Shown one piece after another: positions 35,318-44,701 of a stretch of DNA of 64,000 nt. The DNA is taken from assembly GCA_905221605.1 (NCBI GenBank), contig CAJNDS010002273.1, positions 1-64,000 on the forward strand, in the 5' to 3' direction. Numbering within the stretch: the stretch's first letter is position 1; each line of letters begins with the position of its first letter. The stretch comes from Symbiodinium natans. Its lineage: Eukaryota; Sar; Dinophyceae; Suessiales; Symbiodiniaceae. Under the pieces are notes generated by a model, which was not told the DNA's origin, did no database searches, and saw nothing but the letters and a program-made list of their open reading frames with translations. The translations under genes were made by a program, and so were the position numbers.

Positions 35318-35398
35318 GAACCCTAAACCCTAAACCCTAAACCCTAAACCCTAAACCCTAAACCCTAAATTAACCCTAAACCCTAAACCCTAAACCCT
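35318..35398. repeat. Telomere-like (CCCTAAA)n array
   Basis: About eleven near-perfect CCCTAAA units with one AATT irregularity at about 35,370. Directly to its right, on the minus strand, CTCAAG|CTGAATTGGTGC...CCGAG|GCAGGGTTTAGGG looks like a short exon with a GC donor that runs straight into the array. Confidence 0.93.
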
Positions 35399-35559
35399 GC
35401 CTCGGAGAGCTCCAGCGCACTCCTCTGCACCAATTCAGCTTGAGATGAGAATACAGCTGACAAAGAGAAAACAAAAACCAGGTACCCACCCCAAGAGTCC
35501 CTGTACCTTTCTGGTATATAATTCTATCCGCCGACCCCAGCAACAGCGGGGCGGCGTCA

Positions 35560-35991
35560 GTGAAGACCCTCCCTGCCCTCACCGCCAGCTCCGCTTGCTC
35601 CGCCACTCCCTTCCCTCCCCCCACCCCCCACCCCACCCCCCACCCCACCCCCCCCCACCCCCCCCCAACCTCCCATCCACCCACCACCAACCCCTTCCTG
35701 CCCCCCTTCACCCAACACCCCGACCGCTCCCCTTCCCCATCTCTGTCCCCCCTCTCACCGCTTTCACCCAACTTGCCCCGCTCGGCACCCCCCCCCTCCG
35801 CCACATATGACCGCTCCCCCCACTCCAGCCCTGCCTTCCACCCCCCAATCCCCCCACCCTCCCCCCCCCTATGCCAGTGACTCATGGCCACCTGGTTTTA
35901 TGGGCCTCGCCCTTGATGGTCCCCTGACCCTGTGTTGACTGGCTCATGGCCCCACAGTTTTGGCTTCTGACCCTTTGCCTCTTCCCCCCCC

Positions 35992-36026
<35 letters not shown>

Positions 36027-36559
36027 CCCCCACCCCCACCCCCCCCCCACCCCCCCCCCCACCCACCCCACCCCCCCACCCCACCCCCCCAACCTCCCCC
36101 CCCCCACCCATGCCCAGTGCTCATTGGCTCATGGCCAACCTGGTTTACCCCCTTTCCCTCACCCTCCCACCACCAACCCTCCATCCTCCTCCCTACCCCT
36201 TCCCCTCCCCCTTCCCAGCCACTTTCCTCATCTCCTCCACCTACCCCCAACTCCCACCCACCTTCCCCTTCCCAACCATCCTCCCCGACCCCTTCCCCCA
36301 TTCCACTCCATCCTCCTCCCCCCATCCTCCTCCCCTACCCCTTCCCCACCCCCAATCCACCCTTCTCCAGCCACTTACCTCATCTCCTCCACCAACCCCC
36401 CTCCCCTCCCACTCCCACCACCAACCCCCTTCCCCTCCCCCACCACCCTTCCCTTTCCCAACCATTCCACTCCACCCCTCTCCCGCCTACTCCGCCCGCT
36501 GTTTGGGCCAATCCACGCCCGCTCTGACCGCTCCCCTTACTCCACCCCCAACTCCCCAA

Positions 36560-36633
<74 letters not shown>

Positions 36634-36850
36634 CGCCACCCCCCACCCCCCACCCCCCACCTACCCCACCCCCCCAACCCCCCCTCCCGGCCCTCAGTGG
36701 CTCATGGCCACCTGGTTGTACGGGCCTCTTCCCGTTGAGCTGACTAACTCCGCCCTTCCCGCCCGCTCCGCCCATCGCCCCCTCACTTCCCTCACCATCA
36801 CCGTCCCCCCAACCCCCCCCTCTGGCCAGGTCTTCCCTTCAGAACTTAGA
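35560..36850. repeat. C-rich strand-asymmetric block with very long poly-C
   Basis: About 1.3 kb in which the plus strand is almost only C with scattered A/T. It includes C-runs of about 30 (35,996-36,024) and about 70 (36,561-36,630). A recognisable unit (A)GTGGCTCATGGCCACCTGG recurs at 35,876, 35,940, 36,126 and 36,699, so this is an expanded minisatellite. Proline- or glycine-rich ORFs on both strands are repeat artefacts. Confidence 0.9.
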
Positions 36851-38000
36851 ACCAAGGTTTACGGTTTCGGGGCTTAGAGCAGAGGCATTATCTCCCAGAG
36901 TTGAGCAGGAGAAGGGGGGGGGGGGGGTAACCGAAGGGATAGGGTTTGGGCAGCTTGGGCGTTTGCCTCCAAGGGGTCGGCGGCACTGGCGGTAGCCATT
37001 AAATCGGGCAGCGCGAGGTCCCCAAAGGACCGAGCAAATGCGGACCTTTTAGCCCGGGTCGTCCCGGGAATAGCCTTGCTGGCCTCTGGCCTTCTGCGAA
37101 GCAGAATTAGGCCGGACGCCAGTGCCGCCGACCCCCGCGTGCCGCCGGTGAACGGTTTTTTTTTCGTGGTTTTTTGCGTCGCCACGGAGGCCCCCAGAGG
37201 GCGCGCATCATGAGCATCAGCGGGTCCAGCCCGGGACCCCCAGGCGCGCATCAGGAGCATCAGCGGCTCCCGGGGCGGGACCCCGGGGGCGCATCAGGAG
37301 CATGATGCCCCCCAAAGGGCGGGCATAAGCGACGTGTCTAAGCCCGGGGCTAGGAAAAAGGGAGTTTAGGGGCCTTATAAAGTGCTTAGAAACGTTAAGG
37401 GAGTCTAGGAGCCTCAAACGCTTAGAGATTTGAAGGGAGTTTAGGGGCCTGAAAATGCTTAGAAACTTAACGCTCAGAGATTTTAAGGGAGTTTAGGGGC
37501 CTCAACATGCTTAGAAACTGCTCGCCCCGGGCTTCTGCGTGCGCTGCCCGCCCATGGGCGCAGCCCCTTAAAATAAAAAGCCCTTTAAGGCTCAAGTATA
37601 CACTGCAATCGGCACATGGACCCTTTAGTGACTCAGCATCTCCTTCGAGATCGCGGGTCCAGTCTGTTGAGATCTGCCCTGGCGCTCGCCAAAGCTGCCT
37701 TAGCGAGTAGTTGCGGACTTGGGAGCTTGTCGGGCAGGGGAGGGGAGGGCCAGGAGTCAGTTCCTCAACTCAGGAAGGGTCCTCTGCGTCTTACCCCTAA
37801 AGGCTAAGCCCTCAACGCCCTAAACCTTAAAATCCCTAAACGCCCTTAAAACCATAAAAAGCCCTTAAAACCCTTAAAGCCCAGACAAGGACAAGGAAGA
37901 ACGCCTGAATCATGGAACTCCCGCTTTTTGCCTTCACATTCCGCGCAGGCGCCTGCCATGCCCGGGCGCTCTGCTCTCTGGGTGTCTCAGCCCCCCAAGC
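36851..38000. other. Spacer with minisatellites and a basic minus-strand ORF
   Basis: 36,874-37,260 is open on the minus strand for 128 codons (Ala/Arg/Lys/Ser-rich); no family recognised and codon evidence is weak. 37,195-37,310 has three copies of a GCGCATCAGGAGCATCAGCG unit. 37,360-37,520 has three to four copies of a unit of about 50 bp (GGGAGTTTAGGGGCCT...ATGCTTAGAAAC) that itself contains TTTAGGGG. 37,581-37,627 is half of fold-back family B. Confidence 0.4.
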
Positions 38001-38022
38001 CTACAGGCCTATGTCTCCAAAT

Positions 38023-38150
38023 AAACCCTAAACCCGAAAAACCCTATAAGCCCTATAAGCCCTATAAGCCCTATAAGCCCTATAAGCCCTATAAACCCTA
38101 TAAACCCTATAAATCCTATAAACCCTATAAACCCTATAAACCCTGAACCC
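38023..38150. repeat. (CCCTATAAG)n variant array
   Basis: About 12 units of CCCTATAAG/CCCTATAAA, a telomere-like unit with TA inserted, bounded by normal CCCTAAA units. It encodes Lys-Pro-Tyr repeats only by chance. Confidence 0.9.
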
Positions 38151-38262
38151 AAGGGGCCAACTTAAGATTTGGGATCTCAGCACGGAAATCCCACGAACCA
38201 GGCCTTAGGCAGGAGCTCGAGGTTGGTCACTTGAAGCATCCGCCGCGTGAGTTGCTGCAGTC

Positions 38263-38341
38263 AAACCCTAAACCCTAAACCCTAAACCCTAAACCCTAAA
38301 CCCTAAACCCTAAACCCTAAACCCTAAACCCTAAACCCTAG
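38263..38341. repeat. Telomere-like (CCCTAAA)n array
   Basis: About eleven uninterrupted units, ending CCCTAGGCAAGC directly at the edge of a candidate minus-strand exon. Confidence 0.95.
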
Positions 38342-38342
38342 G

Positions 38343-38400
38343 CAAGCGCGTGAGCTTTGAAAGCCCTCACTGCCGACTTCGCTGCGCTCTCAGCCGCAGC
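38343..38400 (-). CDS. Candidate exon flanked by telomere-like repeat
   Basis: On the minus strand, CTCTCAG|GCTGCGGCTGAG opens AAAESAAKSAVRAFKAHAL, then GC-donor-like GCCTAGGGTTTAGGG, with the telomere repeat as the intron start. Helical Ala-rich segment, no family. Called only because its edges match the pattern of better-supported exons. Confidence 0.25.
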
Positions 38401-38517
38401 CTGAGAGAGGAGGCCCAAACGATGACCGCAACGATTCTCATCGAGTCTGCGGGTGGGATGTCATGATCTATAAGGAAGGTATTATGAAAGATGATGTAGT
38501 ATAGCATACACTATATT

Positions 38518-38623
38518 TTGGGATGTTCCCCCTTATACTAACAGTCCTTAATAGGGATTATAATTGGGGGGGGGTTACTACAATCCCTATTTGAGGACTG
38601 TTAGTAATAAGGGGAACATCCCT
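38518..38623. mobile_element. Fold-back element, family A, member 3
   Basis: TTGGGATGTTCCCCCTTATA ... ACTAACAGTCC and the reverse complement GGACTGTTAGTAATAAGGGG..ACATCCC at the other end: arms of about 45 bp around a G-run. Confidence 0.8.
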
Positions 38624-39467
38624 CTATACGCTGCTGCCCAGGCAGGGCGCCCCATCGTCGCGCTGCCACTCGCCGACAAACTCCATCGGGACTGTCTCTG
38701 GCAACCTCTGAGACCTTATTTGGCAATCCGACTCGTGCTCACAGCCTTGCCCTTATTAGGGTTTAGGGTTTAGGGTAGCAAGTAAGATTCAGCAAGGAAC
38801 AGCGAGGGGGCAAAGAGAGGGAGACAAGATCGACATTCGACCTAGATTCATTGAAACGAAGGTCTTTGCCTTCCTCCGAACGGGTAAGCGGCAGAGCGCA
38901 ACCCCATGAAGCTTCTGCGCACCCCTTCGAACAACTTCGTTGCGAACTACTTCCCAACAGCCCTTAAGGGTTGGGTTTCTATCTCTGAAGGTGTGGGGGG
39001 CCATCTCCCACCCCGGAGCAACGCCGGAACGGAACTGAACTTGATGATATGATCTTTGTCATGCTGGGTGAACGGCTTTATATCCTATAGATCCAGAGGG
39101 CAACGGTGTTGCGATGGAGAGCGGAGAAGCCCAGGAAATCAACTGGTGGCGCGTGAACAGTTTTGAGGGTATTAAAGGTTAAAGTAGGTCACGAATTGTA
39201 AGCCTTGACAATTAATTACTCCGCGGAGCCAGGGTCTAGGCTTTAGGGTTTCGGGTTAAGGGTAACAGGGTGGTGGAGAAGAGATTCAATGGAGCACCTC
39301 ATTAGGCAGGGGCTTTCTGATTGCGACCTCAACATGTCAAAGCCTGTGCTTGGGGGGGGGGGGGGGGTACTGCTTTGCGTAGGCAGCCAGGCAGCACGCG
39401 CTCCGGAAGCACTAAGGTAGCTCGCTTCTTGGCCTTTTTGGTGTCCCGGCTCCTTAGCGCAAAGCGT

Positions 39468-39573
39468 TTGGGATGTTCCCTCCCTTATACTACTAATAGT
39501 CCTTAATCGGCAAGATAGTACCCCCTATTCTAATCCCCATTAAGGACTGCTAGTATAAGGAGGAACATCCCAA
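39468..39573. mobile_element. Fold-back element, family A, member 4
   Basis: TTGGGATGTTCCCTCCCTTA ... and TATAAGGAGGAACATCCCAA; interior AGTCCTTAAT / ATTAAGGACT also pairs. 106 bp. Flanks AAAGCG and AAAGGG could be an imperfect target duplication. Confidence 0.78.
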
Positions 39574-39736
39574 CAAAGGGTCTTCAAGGAGCTGGCGTGC
39601 CCAAAACGGATACATCTTCAGGGAGCACTGGCTGAATGTTTAGTGGAGCAGCTCAAGGACGTAGCTGACCTCCTCACGCGAAAAGTCTGTCAGCAGGCGG
39701 CCCCTCAGTGCAGGGCATGTGGGCGGTTGTCAACAT

Positions 39737-39802
39737 GATGGTCCCTTTTTGGATCCCTATATACGGCACCGAATATTTAGGGTACCCCCAAAAGGGATCA
39801 TC
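39737..39802. mobile_element. Short fold-back element, family F
   Basis: GATGGTCCCTTTTTGGATCC at the left pairs with GGTACCCCCAAAAGGGATCA at the right; 66 bp. Confidence 0.4.
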
Positions 39803-39989
39803 AATCACACATATGAGTCTCCAAGCAGAGCTTCTTGTGACAGTGCAACGGGGACTCTGCACGCTCCGGAAACCCTCGAGCGAATCGCAGCCATGTGTCA
39901 AAGCGCTGTTGATGATACTCCTGAAGCGGTACAAAGCATCTTAGCCGGCTCAAGTCAGGATGATCGCGTGCAGCTGTTTAGGGTTTAGG

Positions 39990-40151
39990 GTTTCTGGCAG
40001 CTTTCCCACTCCCGCCATTTTGCCCCTCTCAAAGCGGTCACTTCTCTGCTCTGCCACCTGCTCGAGAGAACTTGGTCAGCCGGGGCAGTGTCATCGAGGT
40101 CCTGTTGTGGCGGTCTTAGCATCTGAAGAGAAACGGCTCTCAGTCTCAGCG
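39990..40151. other. Gap between telomere-like stretches
   Basis: A short stretch between a TTTAGGG stretch (39,977-39,990) and a CCCTAAA array. Open for about 50 codons on the plus strand but with no recognisable motif. Confidence 0.3.
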
Positions 40152-40900
40152 CCCTAAACCCTAAACCCTAAACCCTAAACCCTACACCCTAAACCCTTTG
40201 AACCCCAAACCCTGAACCCTTAAACCCTAGATGCCCTGAAACATCCCAAGACCACATGGCCCCCAAAAACCCCAAACCCTAAACCCAGCAAAGGAGACAT
40301 CTTAAAGCTCCTGGGGGTCGAACTCGTCCACGAAGCCCTGCACGAAGCTCCTTGGCCATGGCCCATGCTTCAAACCCTAAACCCTAAAACCTATCAAACC
40401 TAAACCCTAAGCCCTAAACCTTTTTGCAACGAGCTTGCGTATGCTCCCGCCCTAAACCCTAAACCCTAAACCCTAAACCCTAAGCTATGAGCTATTGCGG
40501 GTGAGGAGTTGGGAGTGTTGCTGCTGCAGCTCGGGCTCTCCGGGTAGCTCAGTGGATCTAAGCCTGCCGGGCGGGGCGGCGAGGGGGGGGGGGGTTTAGG
40601 GTTTAGGGTTTAGGGTTTAGGGTTTAGGGTTTAGGGTTTAGGGTTTAGGGTTTAGGGTTTAGGGTTTAGGGTTTAGGGTTTAGGGTTTAGGGTCTAGGTT
40701 TAGGGTTTAGGGTTTAGGGTTTAGGGTTTAGGGTTTAGGGCTTAGGGTTTAGGGTTTAGGGTTTAGGGTGGGGGGGGGGGGGGTTGAGTTTAGGGTTTGG
40801 GGGTGTAGGGTTGAGGGTACATAGGGTTTAGGGCTTGGGGGTGTAGGGTTTAGGGTTTGGGGGTGTAGGGCTTAGGGTATATAAGGTTTAGGGTTTAGGG
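40152..40900. repeat. Cluster of telomere-like arrays in both orientations
   Basis: CCCTAAA arrays at 40,152-40,230, 40,368-40,420 and 40,452-40,483; then a TTTAGGG array of about 24 units at 40,594-40,769 after a G-run, followed by degenerate TTTAGGGTTTGGGGGTGTAGGG units to about 40,900. The switch in orientation makes a large inverted repeat around 40,484-40,593. Confidence 0.93.
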
Positions 40901-42430
40901 AATATAGCCCCTCAGCCCTAAACCATCCGCAGACAAACGCAAGCTCACTGTCTTGGACTGCCGGTTGACGAAATCTCGGGTTCGGCTGCGTGACGGCGAG
41001 GCCATGACTGGTGGAACCCCAACTTCAAAGTAATTAGGGTGATAAAGGTTTCGACCCAGGGTGGACTTGCTACACTTAGGGTTTAGGGTTTAGGGTTTAG
41101 GGCTGCTCAAGCCAAGCAGCTCTGAAAGCCCTGGGCCCGTACGTACCTCTCCCACTGCTCCGTGCCACCCTTCTTCTGCAGGTCCTTTGCCTTGCGGGCG
41201 CAAGCAGTGTGTCATGCGACACGCTAGCCCCGTGTAGAGTATCTCCACTTGCCTGGCTGGCCACTGCCTCCGAACACAAGGCCACCTGCGACGCTCACAC
41301 TCTGGCACATGATCCTTCGCTCTGTGAACCTCGTTGTGCCCCACCTCGCCGAAATCACCGGCACGGTAGCGTTCCAAGAAATCCTTCACTACCTGAGCAG
41401 CATTTGCTTCACTCTTCACAAGTCCTCCTGCACCCTGCAAGGCGGGTGCTTGTGCAGGAGAACGTGATGTCTGCATCGGTATCGAAGGCCCATGCTTCCA
41501 GCATGATGTTCACAAACGACGATCGCATCTTCGCGATCACGTCTCACGCAGGCTACGTGCCGAGGCATGTCGAGCAGTCGCCCACACCAAGCTTCCACCG
41601 AAAGCTTCGAAGGATTGCAGAGTGGGAGCTGAAGCGACAAGTAAACACAAACAAACGCTGGAACAAGAACGCGACTCTCAGAAATAATCGAATTTTCATC
41701 CTGCTAGCGACCTCTTGAGGGGCAAGCTCTGCGGCCCTTGGCTGGAGGGACTCAAGAAAAAACGGAGCTGCCAGGCAGGCTCCAATGTAAGGATCCAATC
41801 GACTGTTTCAGGAACAATCTGCAAGATTCTGCAAGCGAGTAACGCACAACACAGCCCCCGGAAGCTGCGCTGGCGAGTCTCCAATCATCGAGCATAAGAA
41901 CAGGACCAAATCTACGCTTCAACATCTAGAAGGAGGGGGGGTAGGGGAGGTAGGGGAGGGGGGGAGTGAGGTTTTTGGACAGGGTCCAGCCCCCACTGCT
42001 AAGGCAAACAGAAACGAAAGGCTCGCTACGCGACCTTTCGTGTTTTCATAATAGTTGCACGGAACAAACGACGGTTCATCATCTACCAGTGTGGAAGAGT
42101 ACAAGCCGATACCAAGAGAATTTGCAAGTGGCAGTCAAGGTAGATGAAGATATGCCAGCGTCTGACTTAAACAATCTTAAACATGGTAGCACGCGCGCTG
42201 GAGTGCCCTGTGTTTTGTTGGCATGCGTTGGGTGTGGTTAAGTTGGAAAGTGTAAAAAAAACGAGGTTTTTGACTCATTCCGGTTCTCAGAACCAGGAAG
42301 ACACGCCACTGATCCCTCGAAGGGCGGGCGGTTTTTCTTGAAAATGAGTGTTTCGCCTAGGCGGGAGCCTTGTTTTCAAAGGCAGGAAAACCGAAAAGTT
42401 GTGTATACCATGTTTTAGGTGTTTTGAGCT
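40901..42430. other. Spacer with one candidate minus-strand exon
   Basis: Between about 41,425 and 41,290 the minus strand reads EANAAQVVKDFLERYRAGDF and continues GEVGHNEVHRAKDHVPECER, helical and charged and so plausibly coding, but no family was recognised. A short TTTAGGG stretch is at 41,078-41,102. The rest shows nothing. Confidence 0.3.
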
Positions 42431-42439
42431 TATTTGTAA

Positions 42440-42735
42440 GGACTGCTTTCAAGAGAGGATTTGGGAATGTTTGGGCTTGGACTGCTTCGGGGATGCTTGG
42501 GCTTGAAGGTTTTGGTCAAAAAGGCTTTGGGAAGGTTTGGGCTTGGACTGCTTTGGTGGGCTTGAAGGTTCAGGCAAGAAAGGATTTTGGGATGCTTGGG
42601 GCCGGCTTTTTTTCGGGGGGGAGATGTCTGCAGCAAGTGCTATGTATATTCGCAACATGGATATTCCCAACATGGATATTCCCAACATGGATACTCCCAA
42701 CATGGATATTCCCAACATGGATATTCCCAAACCCC
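42440..42735. repeat. Two adjacent minisatellites
   Basis: 42,460-42,600: a unit of about 70 bp (TTTGGGCTTGGACTGCTT..GGCTTGAAGGTT) about twice. 42,650-42,735: a 15-bp unit (AACATGGATATTCCC) six times, which encodes a five-residue repeat (NMDIP or SQHGY) in the plus frames. A duplicated ACACAGCAGAATATCCCGTC follows at 42,833 and 42,876. Confidence 0.88.
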
Positions 42736-43026
42736 CCCCCCAGCCCCCCCAAGCTGGAAACCCCAGGAAACGAAGGGCACACGAGGGTGCGTCCTACCTT
42801 AAACATGCATTCATAACCGGGAAACCCCCCCAACACAGCAGAATATCCCGTCGAATGGATACCTAGACACATGCACACAGCAGAATATCCCGTCGAAAGG
42901 ATCTCTCCCAGCATTTGCTGCACTCTGGGAACGTGGTCAGTGCAACAGTTGCTCAGCTCGGAACTGCAGATGGCAAGTTGTATGGATTGCGGATACCGAA
43001 GCAGTTCCTCATGCAGTAGTTGGCCT
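42736..43026 (-). other. Possible exon next to telomere-like array
   Basis: Minus strand after AAACCGAG|G (43,027): GCCAACTACTGC reads ANYCMRNCFGIRNPYNLPSA. The CCCTAAA array is the sequence directly upstream of the acceptor. No family recognised; weak. Confidence 0.22.
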
Positions 43027-43074
43027 CGGTTTAGGGTTTAGGGTTTAGGGTTTAGGGTTTAGGGTTTAGGGTAA
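43027..43074. repeat. Telomere-like (TTTAGGG)n array
   Basis: Six uninterrupted units. Confidence 0.95.
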
Positions 43075-44380
43075 GCGTCTCCCGATTCCGAGCGTTCAGA
43101 AGCTGCCAAGAGAAGGGGAACCATGGGAACCTGAAAAGTGAAGAGGGAAAAACCTCCAAGCACGTGGACCCTCTATGACATCTGCTTGGTCGTAGCCACA
43201 CCAACACACTCTCGCCGCCCAAGAGACAAAGTGCCATTGTGCGAGAGGGTTCATCCGCTCCTCATTCAACTCCTTGTTTCTGTGGAGCTGCCGGCAGATG
43301 CCGGAGGCTTCGGGTTTAGGGTTCTCTTTCTTTAGGGCTTAGGGGGGTTTAGGAGCTTTTTGTTTTTGCCATGCACCTCGCCGAAACTTCGGGTTTAGGT
43401 CCACATGTCAGATGCTGCAGCGAGCTTGGTAAGTGAAGGTCTGCAGATACGTCGAGAGTCGGAGTGGGGAGGTTTCTTTACGCGTTCGAGGAGTTAGAAA
43501 CATGAACATCCCGAGGACCCGAGTGTCAGAGGTGGGAGTTTGAAGGTCCGTATGTTCTTCGGGCCGGTGGGTTCGCAAGTTTCAGGGGTGCCGAGTGTTG
43601 AGAGTCGAAACTTCCAGAGTTTGGGATGTTCGGATTGGTGAGAATTGAAGAAGATCGACGTCCTTGCAAAGTAATTCGTGGGTTTAGGGTTTAGGGTCTA
43701 GGGTTTAGGGTTTAGGGTTTAGGGTTGGAACGCATTCCTTCAAACTTCAAACCACAAGAAACAGTCGAGCTCGATCGCCTGTCAATCTGCAAAAATCCTC
43801 TCAAACTCGGGAGTCAATCGCTTTCGAGGGGTGTTGAGAGTTTGAGGTCTGACAAAAACTCGCTGGATATTGAGAGCTTGGAAGTTTCACAGGTTTTGCC
43901 ACTTTGACATCTGCTCGATTGTGGGACTTTAGCTTCGACCCCTTCTTAACGACCCTCGAAGCAGATGTAAGGCTCATCTAGCAGTGTAGTCAGGGAACCT
44001 CCTAGAGGTACATCCGCCACGAATTTTCTCTGTTTTGAATGCCTGTTGGTGCGGGTGACCGCTGAGTGCAGCGGAGGGTCCTGGATAAGGTCCCTGGAAC
44101 ACCATTCCACAGCCGCATGGGTCTCTCTGAAAGTCATCAGAAACTGCTTCGCAAGATCCGCCTTGCAAGCCAGTGGGTCACGAGCTAGTAGATGTGTATT
44201 TCTATAAACTTCAGTATGTATAGATCGAAATATGCAGATAACAAAAGCGTGCACACACACACACACAGAGATATGCTCCACTCCATACATTCGACCAGAC
44301 TCGCAGCAAAATGCAGCAAAGAGTCTGGAACGTCAATCAAGTCAGCATTTTGCCGGCCTTTCCTGAGCTACAGTGCGTGA
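43075..44380. other. Spacer without supported genes
   Basis: Contains a TTTAGGG array at 43,680-43,727, isolated TTTAGG stretches (43,312-43,400), and a short CA repeat (44,250-44,267). Short ORFs show no motif. Confidence 0.4.
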
Positions 44381-44413
44381 CTCTTTCGCTGGTGAAGCAA
44401 CGAATCGAATCGC

Positions 44414-44701
44414 GTGCCAGTATCTTGCTGGCAGCTGCCAGCCTTTCACTCTTGCGAAGATGACCTGCCGCCGAGAGGCTTTGTGCAAAACATCTGCCAC
44501 AGCCACGTCGCCCCTTTCCTGTTCAGCAACAACTCACCTCAGGATGTTGCAGACCAGCTCGCATTCTGCGCCATGGAATGTCTGCAAATCACACTTCGGG
44601 CACTCATCTTCCCAGAAAAGAATAGAACATCCCCCATTGCCGGCACTACGATCCAGTCTTTCTCTGAATTTCCCTGGCGTGCATCGGATGACCTGATGTA
44701 A
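44414..44701 (+). CDS. Candidate plus-strand exon, unidentified
   Basis: 95 codons open on the plus strand (MPVSCWQLPAFHSCEDD...), with a helical, natural-looking stretch SPQDVADQLAFCAMECLQI, ending at GACCTGAT|GTAAGC, a good donor. A distant resemblance to the first helix of RasGEF domains was considered but is too weak. No second exon could be attached. Confidence 0.25.
   Translation: MPVSCWQLPAFHSCEDDLPPRGFVQNICHSHVAPFLFSNNSPQDVADQLAFCAMECLQITLRALIFPEKNRTSPIAGTTIQSFSEFPWRASDDLM

Noticed and set aside
35445-36877. Long Pro-rich and Gly-rich ORFs
   Set aside because: Products of the C-rich block on each strand; no stop because the repeat has almost no T/A triplets that form stops.
38023-38150. 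CRISPR-like array
   Set aside because: Simple tandem repeat of 9 bp without spacers; the genome is eukaryotic.
40540-40580. tRNA-like 5' half (GGGTAGCTCAGTGG)
   Set aside because: Acceptor and D-arm-like sequence only; no anticodon arm or T-loop, and the repeat array follows.
40594-40769. Chromosome end
   Set aside because: TTTAGGG arrays occur in both orientations throughout the window with genes on both sides; they are interstitial.
44414-44701. RasGEF domain
   Set aside because: Resemblance limited to one short helix; the core catalytic motifs were not found in any following frame.
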